Shown: positions 11,736 through 22,759 of the stretch, in pieces
How the letters are laid out: each line of letters starts with the position of its first letter
How positions within the stretch are numbered: position 1 is the first letter of the stretch
NCBI GenBank assembly: GCA_028023455.1
Contig: JAQFVV010000447.1
Span: 62,001-126,000, forward strand
DNA length: 64,000 nt
Direction: 5' to 3'
From: Epiperipatus broadwayi
Taxonomy: Eukaryota > Onychophora > Udeonychophora > Euonychophora > Peripatidae
Position numbers and translations under genes: made by a program
Notes under the pieces: model-generated
What the model was told of the DNA's origin: nothing
Seen by the model: only the letters and a program-made list of their open reading frames with translations
Databases searched by the model: none

Positions 11736-13369
11736 TGAGTGGCAAATGACTCATTTTTCAGTAGTTTTTTTTCATTTTTTATCATCTTTTAACATTTTTT
11801 CTAGCATTTCAGTTTTAGAACTATATCATAAAATCATTAGTGTCACATTTAAGTTTAGAATAGAATTATATATTTGGTAATATTTATGCAATTATTCTTT
11901 ATTTCTTACAGCTAATTATGTTATGATAAAATGTCATTACACTATGTATGCTTTTATTATTTTTAGTAACATTTCCCTGTCATTTGTTGCCAAGTCTTTT
12001 CTTAATTACCTACCTATGGACATTTGAAAGACTATGTGTTTAACATATACGCGTACATCTGTAACACAATTTCAAATACTAATATGTATAACATCAGCAA
12101 AAATAAGTATAGAGTAGAATAATATTATTTGTGAACAAAAAACACTACTGTAATAAATATAGAAAGAAAATGTGATCCCATGGGTGTGAAAGGTAAAGAA
12201 ACAGCTAAGAAATGATTCACGAAGGTGCTGCTTATAGGTGGCTCTCAAACAATATTTGAAAATTGAAATGTAGGAATTTCTAATTTTTATATTTACTTAA
12301 TATGTTCCCAAACTGAAAATAATTGAATCCGTAGCACAGGGAAGAAAAAGGGAAAGGATGCTGTATGTTTTTAATTGTGTCAAAGCAATTTTCAAATCTA
12401 GTTTTTTTTTTTTTTCCATAGTAACACTTGATTTAAAAATATGTAATGTATTTAATAATTATTTATTACTCATGTTTTTGGTTTATAATTGGATGAATTT
12501 AAATAATTATGTCAATGTGGAAGGAAAATTCCATTTACTATAAGTTTGAGTAATCATTGATTACCAAAATCTGAAATTTAAAATCAGCCCAAGATTTTGA
12601 ACCCAAATTAATCTACTTAACAGTTACTTAAACAGATCTGAATTCAGCTCACAAATTATATTTAGCACCTTCACTTCCTCATTAAATATTTTTAACTTAT
12701 TTATCCAGATAGAAATTTTAAACACTTTAACTCTCTAGCTATAATTATGATTAAAAAACCAGCTTTTCATTCTGGCACCATCTACTATAAATTTGCATAA
12801 AAAATGATTCATCAGGCACATTTGAATCCCTATCCCAGACCAATTTCTTTCAGTTCAGCATTGAAAATCAGAAAGAAGATTCAAAGTTGGAAGAAATGCA
12901 CCTCCCATTTTACCTGTCATGTTAAAAGCCTGACATTTAAATCAACCTAAAGTTTTGAACCTAAGTTATGTAGATCTGAATCTCGTTGATTTAAATTCAA
13001 AATCTTAGTCTCATTTGAATTTCAGCCTTTTAGCTCAATAGATAAAATGGAGTTAAAAAAATGATTATTGAAGGCATAGCCACATTTTTTTTTTGATTTT
13101 GGGTCTGAGGATGGGGATTTAATTATGTCTGGCAATCGGGTGGTACTAGATTGAATGGCTTCATTTGTCATATTTATGTGTATTAGGGTACTAAGTATTT
13201 TACTATGTGTGGCTATTAGTTGCTCATACTAAGTATTTTACTATGATCTAAGTCTAGTAGTTATTTTAACATAATATAGTCATTAAGAAAAACTAATTAG
13301 TCGGCAAGTTTTGTTTGAAATTTTAGTATTGTGTATACAGCTGTGTCAGTCAAAAGCTTAAAAATAATG
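11736..13369. other. AT-rich non-coding DNA
   Basis: No supported gene. Two places with good acceptor-like tracts (near 11,911 and 12,418) open short low-complexity frames, but neither gives a convincing exon. Confidence 0.4.
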
Positions 13370-13377
13370 GTGTAGAA

Positions 13378-13848
13378 CAGGGGTGGGCAAATAGTGGCCC
13401 GAGGGTTACATGTGGCCCTCTAAGCATTTTTATGTGGCCCGCCAAGACAAATCAGAAAATTCTACCTTGAACTGAGATTTCCTTCCCATGCATGGCCAAA
13501 GATTTGTTTTGTATACACATGCGCAGTGTAGATATAATGTGCAGTGCTTTTCCAGTTGATCTGGTTAATTTCAATTTTGTCTTTGCATTAGCAAATATAT
13601 ACATTTCCAACTTTAGTGAAACTATGAACCTTCTGAAAAAATATAAAATCAGTGATGAATGTTGTGTGTTTAATGAAGAATCGACAAACAAATATTTCTT
13701 TGGTAATACAGGGAATAAAGCAGTGTGTTTATTGTGTCACGAAAAAAAGGTGCGGCCCTCCATTAACCTTTACTTCCACAAAGTGGCCCCCAATGCGGCC
13801 CTTTGCCAACCTCTGTGGCCCCTGAACCAAAACAATTGCTCATCCCTG
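13378..13848 (+). mobile_element. Non-autonomous hAT element with transposase N-terminus
   Basis: The element starts CAGGGGTGGGCAA and ends TTGCTCATCCCTG, inverted ends of the hAT (Charlie-like) superfamily, and is flanked by a perfect 8-bp duplication GTGTAGAA at 13,370-13,377 and 13,849-13,856. CpG-bearing GTGGCCC motifs recur in both ends. From about 13,626 the plus strand encodes MNLLKKYKISDE, CCVFNEESTNKYFFG and KAVCLLCHEKKV, the start of a GTF2IRD2/ZBED-like hAT transposase with its CxxC zinc-finger half. Soon after, the frame runs into the 3' terminal repeat, so most of the transposase has been deleted. It is an internal-deletion derivative mobilised in trans. The perfect duplication and uninterrupted reading frame suggest a fairly recent insertion. 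Confidence 0.9.
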
Positions 13849-14814
13849 GTGTAGAATATACAAATGGTAATATATAGATATACTAGTTGATAGCAAACCA
13901 TGTAATGCAAATGTGTATATATAAACATATAAACATTTTTCTTGCATTTACTCTCTTAATAAATGAATACTAGGTGGTAATGCTCTACATTTTTGTGACT
14001 AGTTTTTAGATGATTGATAATTATTTTATAAAAGGAATATTCTCTTGTCTAAGTTAGGCAGTTAAAACTCTTTGTATTAGCCTATTAACAATGACCTATA
14101 GATGTCCATTAATTAAACCAATGCTTATATACTGTGAGTAAAGATAGAGGCCACTGCTGTTTAATGCAGAGCAAATATATACTATTATCATAATTAGTTA
14201 ATCTTGTCTCAGATAAAATCTGTTATTAGTCTGTTATTAGCTATTCCTGTATTTTTCTAATTAATCATAAATTTGCATATATACGTACACCGAGGATTTG
14301 CTCAAATTCCATGAACTATAACCCTGACAGTACAAATCTCAACAATTTAAAATCTTGTCAATTTAAAATCCTGACAACTAAAATTTCAATAGTTAAATTC
14401 CCAACAACTCAAAATCCTGAAAGTAAAACCCCAAAACAGTAGAATGTTGACAAAGCAAAATGTAGTCAATATCAGTTTTATTGTGAAACTATTTACATAA
14501 AACTTAAGTTTTAATTAACTTTGCTAAAGCCAAAAAAAAAATTTGCTTTAAAAGATTGATTCCTAATAGAAATAGTTTGATTTGGATGCATTAGGAATGA
14601 AATTATGTTTTTCTACCTATGATGTTAAAATATTTAAAAAGATGCATTGTATATAATAACACAAAAGGTAATTCAGTAAAGTTCTAACTTACATGATTAT
14701 TAAGTTCAGTTATGATTGTTTTCTCTCTCAATTGTCATTTTCTTATGGTTTGATGCATGCAGGTTTTCTCTGAAGTATGCATTCTCTTGATTATCAATTT
14801 GTTTTTTTTTTAAA

Positions 14815-15470
14815 TTCTTAGATTATGCCATATACTCCAAGAACACATTCCCATCTTCTATGCAAAAACTCCATGATGTTCTGAATATGAGGAATTTCTA
14901 CTTCAATTGAATCATATGCAGTCCTTAATGTTGTTGGAAATAGTAATGGAGCCCAGTTTACAGGACCATTATGCATCTATTGCCTAATATTTCTATGTAA
15001 TTGTTTACAAACCACATTACCAAATCATTAGCTTCACTTGGTAAATGTGGTTTCAAAACATAAATTATCTAGGTATTTTGCCAGAGGGAATAAAAGTTAA
15101 AGAATTCAAATAATACTATATCGAGATGCTGATCCACTGGCTTGAATTTTTCTCCAATCAAACATTATTTTCCAAAATCAAAAAAAAGACTTTATTATAC
15201 ACATTAGAGAATTCATCTTTTGTGGCATTTATTGCAGTTAATTCTAGGTCAGTTAATTTAACTTAGTCTCAGTTCAATTTTATTTTCTTTAGTTTAGTTA
15301 ATCATATTATGTTTATTTGTCATTAGTACATAAACTAATGGAAGAATTGAAGAGTTTTCATTACCGACAGATACATGAATGGTTTATAACTGATAAAAAA
15401 TGTTTGAAACTATTTGAAATGTATCAACCATTAGCAATACCAAGCATATGACAAACATATGTTTATTTTT
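14815..15470 (-). pseudogene. MULE transposase pseudogene
   Basis: Reading the minus strand across stops gives, in the correct order, VDTFQIVSNIFYQL (the DGTFK-type catalytic block of MULE transposases, with Gly lost), TIHVSVGNENS, LPLVYVLMTNKHN (the conserved LPLVYxLMxxK strand) and, near 14,830-14,950, APLLFPTTLRTAYDS and EIPHIQNIMEFLHRRWECVL, matching the P-x-TNN-x-E-x-WHR C-terminal block in layout. Stops at several points and lost motif residues show it is inactive. Confidence 0.65.
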
Positions 15471-16195
15471 TTGTCATAATTTTTTTTTTTCCTCTCCTAC
15501 TGTAGAAGTTTTAATAAGAGACAATTCATTGCTCAATGTAAGACTAGAACATTTGGAATATCAGATTCTTAAAGTGTTTGTGATTTATGGTGGCCTTTTT
15601 GCTTTTCATATATAATTTGTTTTCTTGTGAAGAATATTTTTCATTAGGATCTATAATTGGTGTTCTTGATGAACTGTTGATGTAGTTGTTTGAATAATTT
15701 GGTGCAGCAAGTCTTTAATTCACTTGACCCTTTTCCTTTTTGACTTACAACTGTTGCTATGGAAGCTGCAATAGCTTGCAGACGGTGACTAGGGGTTGAT
15801 AAAATTTTGAAGAAAATTGTTGCTCTTCTTTTACACCCCCCCCCCACCACAACATCAATAATGTACAATGTTACAATTTTTATATTTGACCGTTAAGTAG
15901 TACCATACATTAATTTTTGCACTTTTCTTTTGGGATGACTCAATTACACAGATTTCATATATGTTTAATGAGGGTTAATGATGATATAAAGAGAAACCAG
16001 GGCTAGAGATCAACTTATTTTACTCCAATATATATATAGCACAACATGGGAACTTCTCTCAAAGTATATAAACAACAAGACATAAACTAAATGAAGCGGA
16101 ACAGAAGAACTTCATGATCTTAATGAACATATGCAGGGAATGAGATGAAAGAATTGGCATTGTCATTCAAGGGAGTGGCAAAGAAATAAGTAACA

Positions 16196-16312
16196 TTCGT
16201 CAAGCGTTGTTAGCCGAGAGGTCAGCACAGTGTCTTACAAGCAAGCAGTTGGTTGCAGACGGTTGTTGTGGGTTCACCTTCTGGCCGATGCTATGACATA
16301 TGGAAAAAAAAA
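16196..16312 (+). mobile_element. Young tRNA-derived SINE with poly(A) tail
   Basis: A 117-base insert with A-box TTAGCCGAGAGG and B-box-like GGGTTCACCTT, ending in a run of A. It is flanked by a perfect 15-16-base direct repeat, AAAGAAATAAGTAAC (16,180-16,194 and 16,313-16,327), the mark of LINE-mediated retroposition. It lies inside the right part of the MULE and so is younger. The intact duplication argues for a recent insertion. Its sequence differs from the older tRNA-like relics in the window. Confidence 0.8.
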
Positions 16313-17154
16313 AAAGAAATAAGTAACAAGAAGGGTATTACTCTTGTATTGTAAATGTGATTTTTGAAGAACTAATTCAGATTGAATTTAAAGTGTTTTA
16401 ACAAATTGAAATAAGAATGATCAAAGTCTAATAAATGTTTTTTGATAATAAAAAAACCCCTTATAAACTAGTGTTGTGTTAAAATTTATTTCCCATTTAC
16501 TAAATTTCATAAATATCAAGAAAATATAATTTTATTCTTAATAGGTACTTTGCAAATTGTTTATCCGTTGATGTTTTATATTTTTAGAATTTTAAATTGT
16601 CAAGATTTTGTTCTAGTATTACATTAAAAGTTATTTCCTATTTTCCAAATTCCCTAAAAATCAAGAATAATAGTAATATCTCGGACAGGAAAATGCAACT
16701 TTATTTCTAATAGATACAAAACAATTTATCTGTTGATATTATACATTCTCAAGATTTTACATTTTGATCTGTTGAGATTTTTTATGTTGGGGTTTCTGCT
16801 GTCAGGATTTAAACTGTCAGCATTTTGGCTGTTGGGATTTTAAATTGTTCGGATTTTGAGTTGTCAGGATTGTAGCTGATAGAATTTTGGATTACGTCAG
16901 AACACACATACTAGGAAAGTAAGGATATAAGTAACAAATAATCATATTACCAATAAATTTTTCTAAACTTAAAAAAATTTAAATACTAACTTATCGTATT
17001 AAGAATCTGCAACATCACCAAAAGTATTTAGTATGAGAATTTCACGTGTATTATTGTTTATTTACATGTATTATTGTAACCTACTATGGATGTTGTGCTG
17101 CACTTATCGAAATAATTCTCATTTCAATAAATTCTATTGAGCCATACAAAACAA

Positions 17155-17470
17155 ATATTAGGACAGGCAAAACTAAATATACGTATTGCCACACACAGCA
17201 AGCTAGAATAATCAATGGATGCTAGAAGGCTTGTGCATAAAATCCCCATCTAATGCCTACTCATCCAATATTCCCAGACTAGTTTCTGGCTTGTGGCCTT
17301 GCTGCACCTAGATTTTAGGATCTAATGCAACCCTCTAGCAGCCACCTTTTATCTCCACTTAACTACAAAACTATGAATCTTATATTGAAAACACCTTAAT
17401 GTTTTAATAACAGTTACAAGCAAGCATAAGAAATGGTGATCATGTGATGTTTATTGGCTTAAAACAAATA
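17155..17470 (-). repeat. Foldback/MITE family copy (GGATGC-CTAATGCC family)
   Basis: One of at least six copies of a repeat with a shared core (AATCAATGGATGC, TGTGCATAAAATCC, ACTAGTTTCTNGCTTGTGGC, GGATCTAATGCAA). This copy ends with GCATAAGAAATGGTGATCATG and then TGATGTTTATTGGCTTAA, the inverted form of the terminal sequence that begins the copies at 45,325 and 62,343. So the family has terminal inverted repeats of about 45 bases, outermost bases TTAA. No coding potential; transposase source unknown. Confidence 0.65.
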
Positions 17471-17859
17471 TTAGGATTGACACACATAGATATTAATCTA
17501 ATTACATGATTTTTGCATTGTGTTGTTTGGGGTAGTGGTGAAATGGAAAATTCTGAAGCTTAAAATCCACAGGTCATAGGTCCAAGTTTGTTACTTTTGG
17601 CATTCAGACTTTTTAAAAAACTCTTGAGCAAAGCAACCTATTGATTATTTTTTTATATATTTAATATATTATAGCTATTTATCAAGTGTGTTATCATTCT
17701 GATCGCAGATTTGACTATTATAAATACTTTATAACCATAGAAACAAGTGATCATTCAATATTTTACATTATATTAAAGTTAACTATTGTCAACAGTAATC
17801 AAAGATATCAGATTATTTTATTCTATTGCTATGTTTGCTATTATCTGGCTTTGGTGTAG

Positions 17860-17980
17860 AGTACAAAGAAATGTAGAGAGGAAAGAAAAATTAATTATTC
17901 TCTGAAAACCCTTATACTTCAAGCTTTAGTGGGATTGGAAGACCTGTTAAATAAGAATTTTCTTCCACTACTCCTTTATT
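17860..17980 (+). CDS. Candidate exon, unidentified gene
   Basis: Behind TTTGGTGTAG at 17,850-17,859 the plus strand is open in one frame and encodes STKKCREERK, INYSLKTLILQALVGLEDLL and NKNFLPLLLY, ending at TATT|GTAAAT or running two codons further to a stop. The stop just upstream in the same frame suggests a real intron boundary. The mix of charged residues followed by a leucine-rich helix looks like a helical-repeat protein, but no family is recognised. It fits a plus-strand gene between 7.2 and 22.8 kb, although the complete phase chain could not be closed. Confidence 0.35.
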
Positions 17981-18305
17981 GTAAATAATTATTTTTAAAA
18001 AGTCACTTTCAGCTCTTGTCTATTTTCAATCTTATAATATTATAAAAGATTCATTAAAATTTATAAAGTAGCTTTAAAATTGAGCTCCTAGAATAAATTG
18101 AGTTAATTGTGATAAACAGTGTCATGTAAAATAATAGTATTCTCTTATGGGTGAGTACATTGTTTCCTAGTTACCCAATCTATCTCCAGGCAAAGAAAAT
18201 TAACATTATTTTTATTACTAAATCTACTTAGCTAACACTTAAGTTTTTTAAACTCTTATTGATGTGTGAGTGCGCGGAGATTTATATTTAAAGTAATAGC
18301 ACATT

Positions 18306-18326
18306 ATCGGAATTCGACTTCCGATT
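18306..18326. promoter_or_regulatory. Inverted GGAA palindrome
   Basis: ATCGGAATTCGACTTCCGAT is a near-perfect inverted repeat with two outward-paired GGAA (ETS-type) cores, set in a short CpG-containing patch (GAGTGCGCGGAG lies 30 bases upstream) that contrasts with the AT-rich surroundings. A regulatory role is only inferred. Confidence 0.25.
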
Positions 18327-18711
18327 TAGAATTTCTTAGCTAGCATTGTGATTTCTCATTTCTTTACAATATCAAAATAAACACTGTGTAAATCAAGAAC
18401 ATTCTATGGTACTTTAATCGTAATATTTCCAACTTATGTGTGATTAGTTTCCTTAGAGGAAGAAATGATTTTCATCATGTTCACCCTATCATTACCATTT
18501 TTATTTCCAAGTTTGTAAAACTTTTAAATCTCTAACTTTAAGATCAAAATGAGAATAATGATATTATTAAATATGCTTGTCAACATCTTTTATTATTCTG
18601 TGCAGTACATATTGATAGAATTATTGATTGGAGAGGTAAAGATTTTCGGATCTGATCTCAAACTGCTACTTCCCTGACTTGAATATCGTATGACCTCTCA
18701 AATGATTAATT

Positions 18712-18881
18712 ATTCAGTTATCTTTTTTCTCAATGTCTCCTATCAAGAATATACCAACTAATTAGCAACTTTTCATAGAAGTTTGATTGGACTGCCATTC
18801 AGTTATCTTTTTTCTCAATGTCTCCTATCAAGAATATACCAACTAATTAGCAACTTTTCATAGAAGTTTGATTGGACTGCC
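18712..18881. repeat. Perfect tandem duplication, 2 x 85 bp
   Basis: Bases 18,712-18,796 and 18,797-18,881 appear identical. Perfect identity implies a very recent duplication, or an assembly artefact. Confidence 0.9.
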
Positions 18882-18889
18882 ATCTATTA

Positions 18890-21857
18890 TCTTTATATTA
18901 CTGATTATGTAAATTGGTCTTAAAGAAGATAGATTTTTTTTTGTTTTCAGTTGTATTTTCAAAAGCTGTATTTTTTCCACCAAATAGAATACTATGTCTA
19001 ATTAAATCTCGTTAAACTTTATGATGCGGCTTTTAATTTTGAGATGCTACAATGAATTGTATTAAAAGGGTGGCCAGCAATGACAAACTATCATCAGTGA
19101 TGATGAAGTGCCAACTCTTGATTAAATGCAATACTCTGTTGCCTAATTAAGTTCACCATAAGGCAGAATATCTAAATTATACCATTAAGCTACATCATTA
19201 TAGGCATGGGATTATTTTATTGTATAAAATATCTCATTGATATTTAAGAACAACATTAAATCACCCAAATCTATGATAAAACAATGGCAGTGCCCTAAGT
19301 TTGGGATGTATACAACTGTTCGGGCAGTTTGACTTGGGTTCAAAACCTTGGGATGTTTTTTGTATTTCAAATTTCTTAATTTGACTAGTAAAATGGAGGT
19401 AAAGGTGCTTGCTAGATGCATAACTGCATCATTTCCAACTTTGGATCCCAAGCCTCATTGTCAAAAGCAAAAACCAAAACCAGAAGTCATTGGGGGGAGG
19501 GGGGTAAATGAATTAATATCTGGTAATTTGTGGTTATTCAAGCTTACTTACTAAAGGTGAGATTAGAGTAGAAAACTATACCTGTATTATCACCTTAGAA
19601 TTAAGTCTGTTTTTAATTAGGTTAACAATTAATTTGGTTAAATTGAATACTGTGCTCAAAAATTAAACTTTTGTTCAATTTTTACATTTGTGTGTGCTTG
19701 TGTGCGTGCATATAACTGCTTTAAAAAGTCATAATGTGTATATATAAATACACACACACACTCATATACTCATCACTTAATGTTACATTTTAAAATTACT
19801 TATTCAATTGAATTAATATACATTAAGCAGAATGTATTTAGAAGTCAAGAATGTTATGGAGTTAGCCACAAAACTCCTCTTTCTGTCATTTTTCATTAAT
19901 GGTCAAAACAAAACAATGTCCAGCAATATACTTTAAAAGATTAATGCAGTGTGACTTAGTTTTTCTGGAATAATGACATATTCTGGGAGTGTTAAAATGT
20001 GACAGTAAAAGCCTTGCTTCAACATTCGGCTTAATTCTTGTCAGATGTTTGCCTTTCCAATTAACTTCAGAATTATTGGAGTGTGGCACAATTTTCAGTA
20101 AAGCACTCATATCATATTAACTGTATTTCGTTGCATATAAACCAAAAGTCTGTCTGTAGTAATATAAATAAAACTATGATGTATATTACTTTTAATACTG
20201 GAGTTCATTTTATAATTTTTTAAATATTTAGTATTTTATATATATGCAATAAATTTAAATATATATATATGTTTTAACGTTATTTCTTCTATATTATTTT
20301 GAATATCTTTCTTTGTAATTATTGGTTTTTATATAAGTTCTTTGCAGTAAGCATACTTTATCTTTCAATACATGTGTATTATATTTTAAAATTATTGTTG
20401 TATATTACTTTTCATACTTTTAATAAAGATTCTTAGACTGTCAAAATAGACTAAAAGTTTAAAAAATCATTATAAATAAGTTAATTTTCAAACAACATAA
20501 TATATATTTTTTCATTTTTTTTTTTTGTTTTTATTAGTGTCTTTATTATCTCAATTCTCTCACTAGGCATGCATTTCACATAAAAACTTCACTCTTCCAT
20601 TGAGCTAGAAATATCAATACCTGCATCTCCATGCACACTGCTATCAGTACAACAAAAGAAAAAGGTTAAACTAATTTCATTTACAATTGTATAAACTTCT
20701 GTATAGGGTTTCTAGAAAGTAACAACTACAAATATCTTTTCTGGTTATCAATTCGGTTGGAAGGACATTGGATGTAATTTATAATAGAATTAAATTTGGA
20801 TGGAGTAGTTTTGATAGAAGTAATCTATTATTAAAAGGAAATAAATGATTTAAAGGGGGGGGGGGTAATAGATGTGTTTTACTAGTTTTTTCATATGGAT
20901 CTGAGTCTCGGACATTTAGCAAAGTATCAAGAAATATATATATTAGTAGTAAAAGGGAGGACTCAAATTACATGAGTGTGAGATTAAACAGTTATTAATA
21001 CAGTTGAAAGAAGAAATAGAAATGGAATTGGGCTGAATAGTTTGCTAAAAGAGTCTAAAGCTTAAACTGGATCACAGGAGTCTTAATTTGGATTCTAAGA
21101 GACTGAAAACATTCTAGAAAGAGAGATCATTTTTGAGAGAGATTGATAAGTAAATTTTGCTGGGATGTTTGGATAAGAGAAGCTATGGATGTGACAAACT
21201 GAATTAAATATGAGGATATCTTTGTCTTGCTGAGGATTGATAATGGTCAAAAATGATATTTCTGAGAAGGCCATAAATTAGTCAGGTGACATTAGAAATA
21301 AGAAGTAAATCATCCTTTAACTAGCCCACTTATGAAACAAATTCTTTTTCTGCAACTCTTAAAGAGGAATAGTGAGGTAAAAGGCAGTGCTAACCTGGCT
21401 TGCCATATTCTGTGTGATGAGTGTTTGAACAATTTTCATCCATGTTTTATCCTTTAGTTAAGATTAATATTGAAAAGTTGATTGAGTTTGTTATGGGTTG
21501 TCTTTCTAAAAGAAGAACTTTGTTACAAAACCATATTCAAACCTCAGTCATTGAGCTGGCACGAAAATATTTTACCATTGCATTGAGTTCTTAAAAAGTG
21601 ATAATATTGAAAGAGATAGCAGCACATGAATTGAGATGTTACGATGCATTTGATGATAGGTTATAAAAGAATTATCTCATGATTTTTCATCCTGCTACTC
21701 AGTATTCTGAACTTGTGTTAGAAATGCCTTTTAAACTGTATGACATTATTGATGTAGCAATTTATATTGAGTTTTCCTCTTCAAATTTGTTGTCACATTT
21801 AAGCTTAATCTTTCAAACACTTAACTAGCAGTTTTCATTTATTCTTTTTTTTTTCAG
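18890..21857. other. AT-rich non-coding DNA with SINE relics
   Basis: No supported exon. tRNA-like relics on the minus strand lie near 20,570-20,630 (AGCTCAATGGAAGAGTG) and 21,535-21,600 (AACTCAATGCAATGGTAAAA). A run of 11 G lies at about 20,857. A good acceptor at 18,956 opens VFSKAVFFPPNRI and more, but no usable donor follows. Confidence 0.4.
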
Positions 21858-21916
21858 ACAATATATTTACTATTGCAGTTTGCTTGTATCCAATGCATTT
21901 GGTTTCAAGCTTTCAA
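21858..21916 (+). CDS. Candidate penultimate exon, unidentified gene
   Basis: A T-rich tract and TTTTCAG at 21,851-21,857 precede an open frame encoding QYIYYCSLLVSNAFGFKLS, which can end at TTTCAA|GTAGAT (21,917). The one left-over base joins in frame with the block at 22,677 to make a Thr codon. If the donor is skipped, the same frame continues for 27 more residues (KPWIIASFINMHVQQ, then AFANLI) to a stop at 21,997-21,999, followed within 35 bases by AATAAA (22,034-22,039). Two alternative 3' ends are therefore possible. The protein is not recognised. Confidence 0.35.
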
Positions 21917-22676
21917 GTAGATATCTGAAACCATGGATAATAGCAAGCTTTATTAATATGCATGTTCAACAGACACCTGCATTTGCGAATTTGATTTAAA
22001 CATGCACATAACATTAAAAATAATTGATAAAAAAATAAAGCAATCACATTTAAAAAAAAGAAGATAATACGGTACTGAATGAAGAGAGCAACTGCATGAT
22101 TGCCGGAGAACACACTGATGGTGTAAGGTGATGACAAGATTAGTATTGCAGATATGCACTTAAAAATTACAAATTCAATTTTACAACTTCCAATTTTTTA
22201 TTTATATTTTTTCCAAACTATGGAATACTAAAACTATGAATTGTAATTTTGCTATTATGTGTTGCCATGATTAATTTTATATTTGGTGTTCCGTTATTTT
22301 CGTCTTATGGACTTGTGCACCTTTTAAAGCTTATTCTGATTTTCTTCAAATTAATTATTTTTTTATGTTTTTTAAAAAAATAATTGGTCAATTTCAATAT
22401 GTTATTTCTTTTTTCAAAAATAGTGAGAACTATGTTAATTATTTTTCTTCCTATAAATATGGATAACTTCTTTTTCAGAATTCTTTGTGTAAGAAATTGA
22501 TTGAAATTTATTAGCTTTTTGGAAGATGGCCGGTATTGCATTATCAAATATATATGCATAATTGTACAGTTAATTGTTCTGGAAGTCATGTGATATTCTA
22601 GTATTTAAGTATCAGGTTAAGCATAATAATAATGTTCACTTGCTCAAATTGAATTTTTTATTTTTATTTTATTTAG

Positions 22677-22759
22677 CTGATAATCAAGTACCTTTAGCTT
22701 TTCAGTTACTACTCTATCATGATGTTAAGCCACACCTGGATATTGATTATCTAGTTTAA
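22677..22759 (+). CDS. Candidate terminal exon, unidentified gene
   Basis: TTTTATTTTATTTAG at 22,662-22,676 is a strong acceptor. The next 83 bases encode DNQ, VPLAFQLLLYHDVKPHLDID and YLV and then stop (TAA, 22,757-22,759). The composition is protein-like and unlike neighbouring AT-rich ORFs. Its phase matches the proposed donor at 21,916. No family could be named and no poly(A) signal was confirmed just downstream. Confidence 0.4.

Larger units (their letters stand above)
14300..16890 (-). mobile_element. MULE transposon with iterated terminal repeats
   Basis: Two terminal blocks, about 14,300-14,465 and 16,735-16,890, are inverted copies built of many short units of the type TTGTCAGGATTTTAAA (right) and its complement (left). 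Between them the minus strand carries a decayed MULE transposase. One partial duplication of roughly 180 bases lies within the right arm (about 16,480-16,780). The exact outer ends and target duplication could not be fixed. A SINE is inserted at 16,196-16,312. Confidence 0.65.

Noticed and set aside
15507-15538. Strong acceptor and GTAAGA donor around a 32-base block encoding EVLIRDNSLLN, in phase with the candidate exons at 11,307 and 17,860
   Set aside because: It lies inside the MULE between its terminal repeats, next to the transposase remnant on the other strand. A host exon should not be there, so the match is probably chance; transcript data could reverse this.
16200-16290. Possible functional tRNA gene
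   Set aside because: Poly(A) tail and flanking duplication show it is a SINE; the arms do not form a clean cloverleaf.
18607-18637. Mini-exon between GTGCAG and GAG|GTAAAG
   Set aside because: Good signals but only 31 bases; no phase chain reaches the terminal exons with it, and no similarity is known.
18957-19020. Open frame VFSKAVFFPPNRILCLIKSR after a strong acceptor
   Set aside because: No donor and no poly(A) signal close by; low complexity flanks. Not enough to call a terminal exon.
22305-22589. 94-codon ORF on the minus strand
   Set aside because: Composition is almost purely Lys, Ile, Asn, Phe and Leu, as expected for chance ORFs in AT-rich DNA; no motif.
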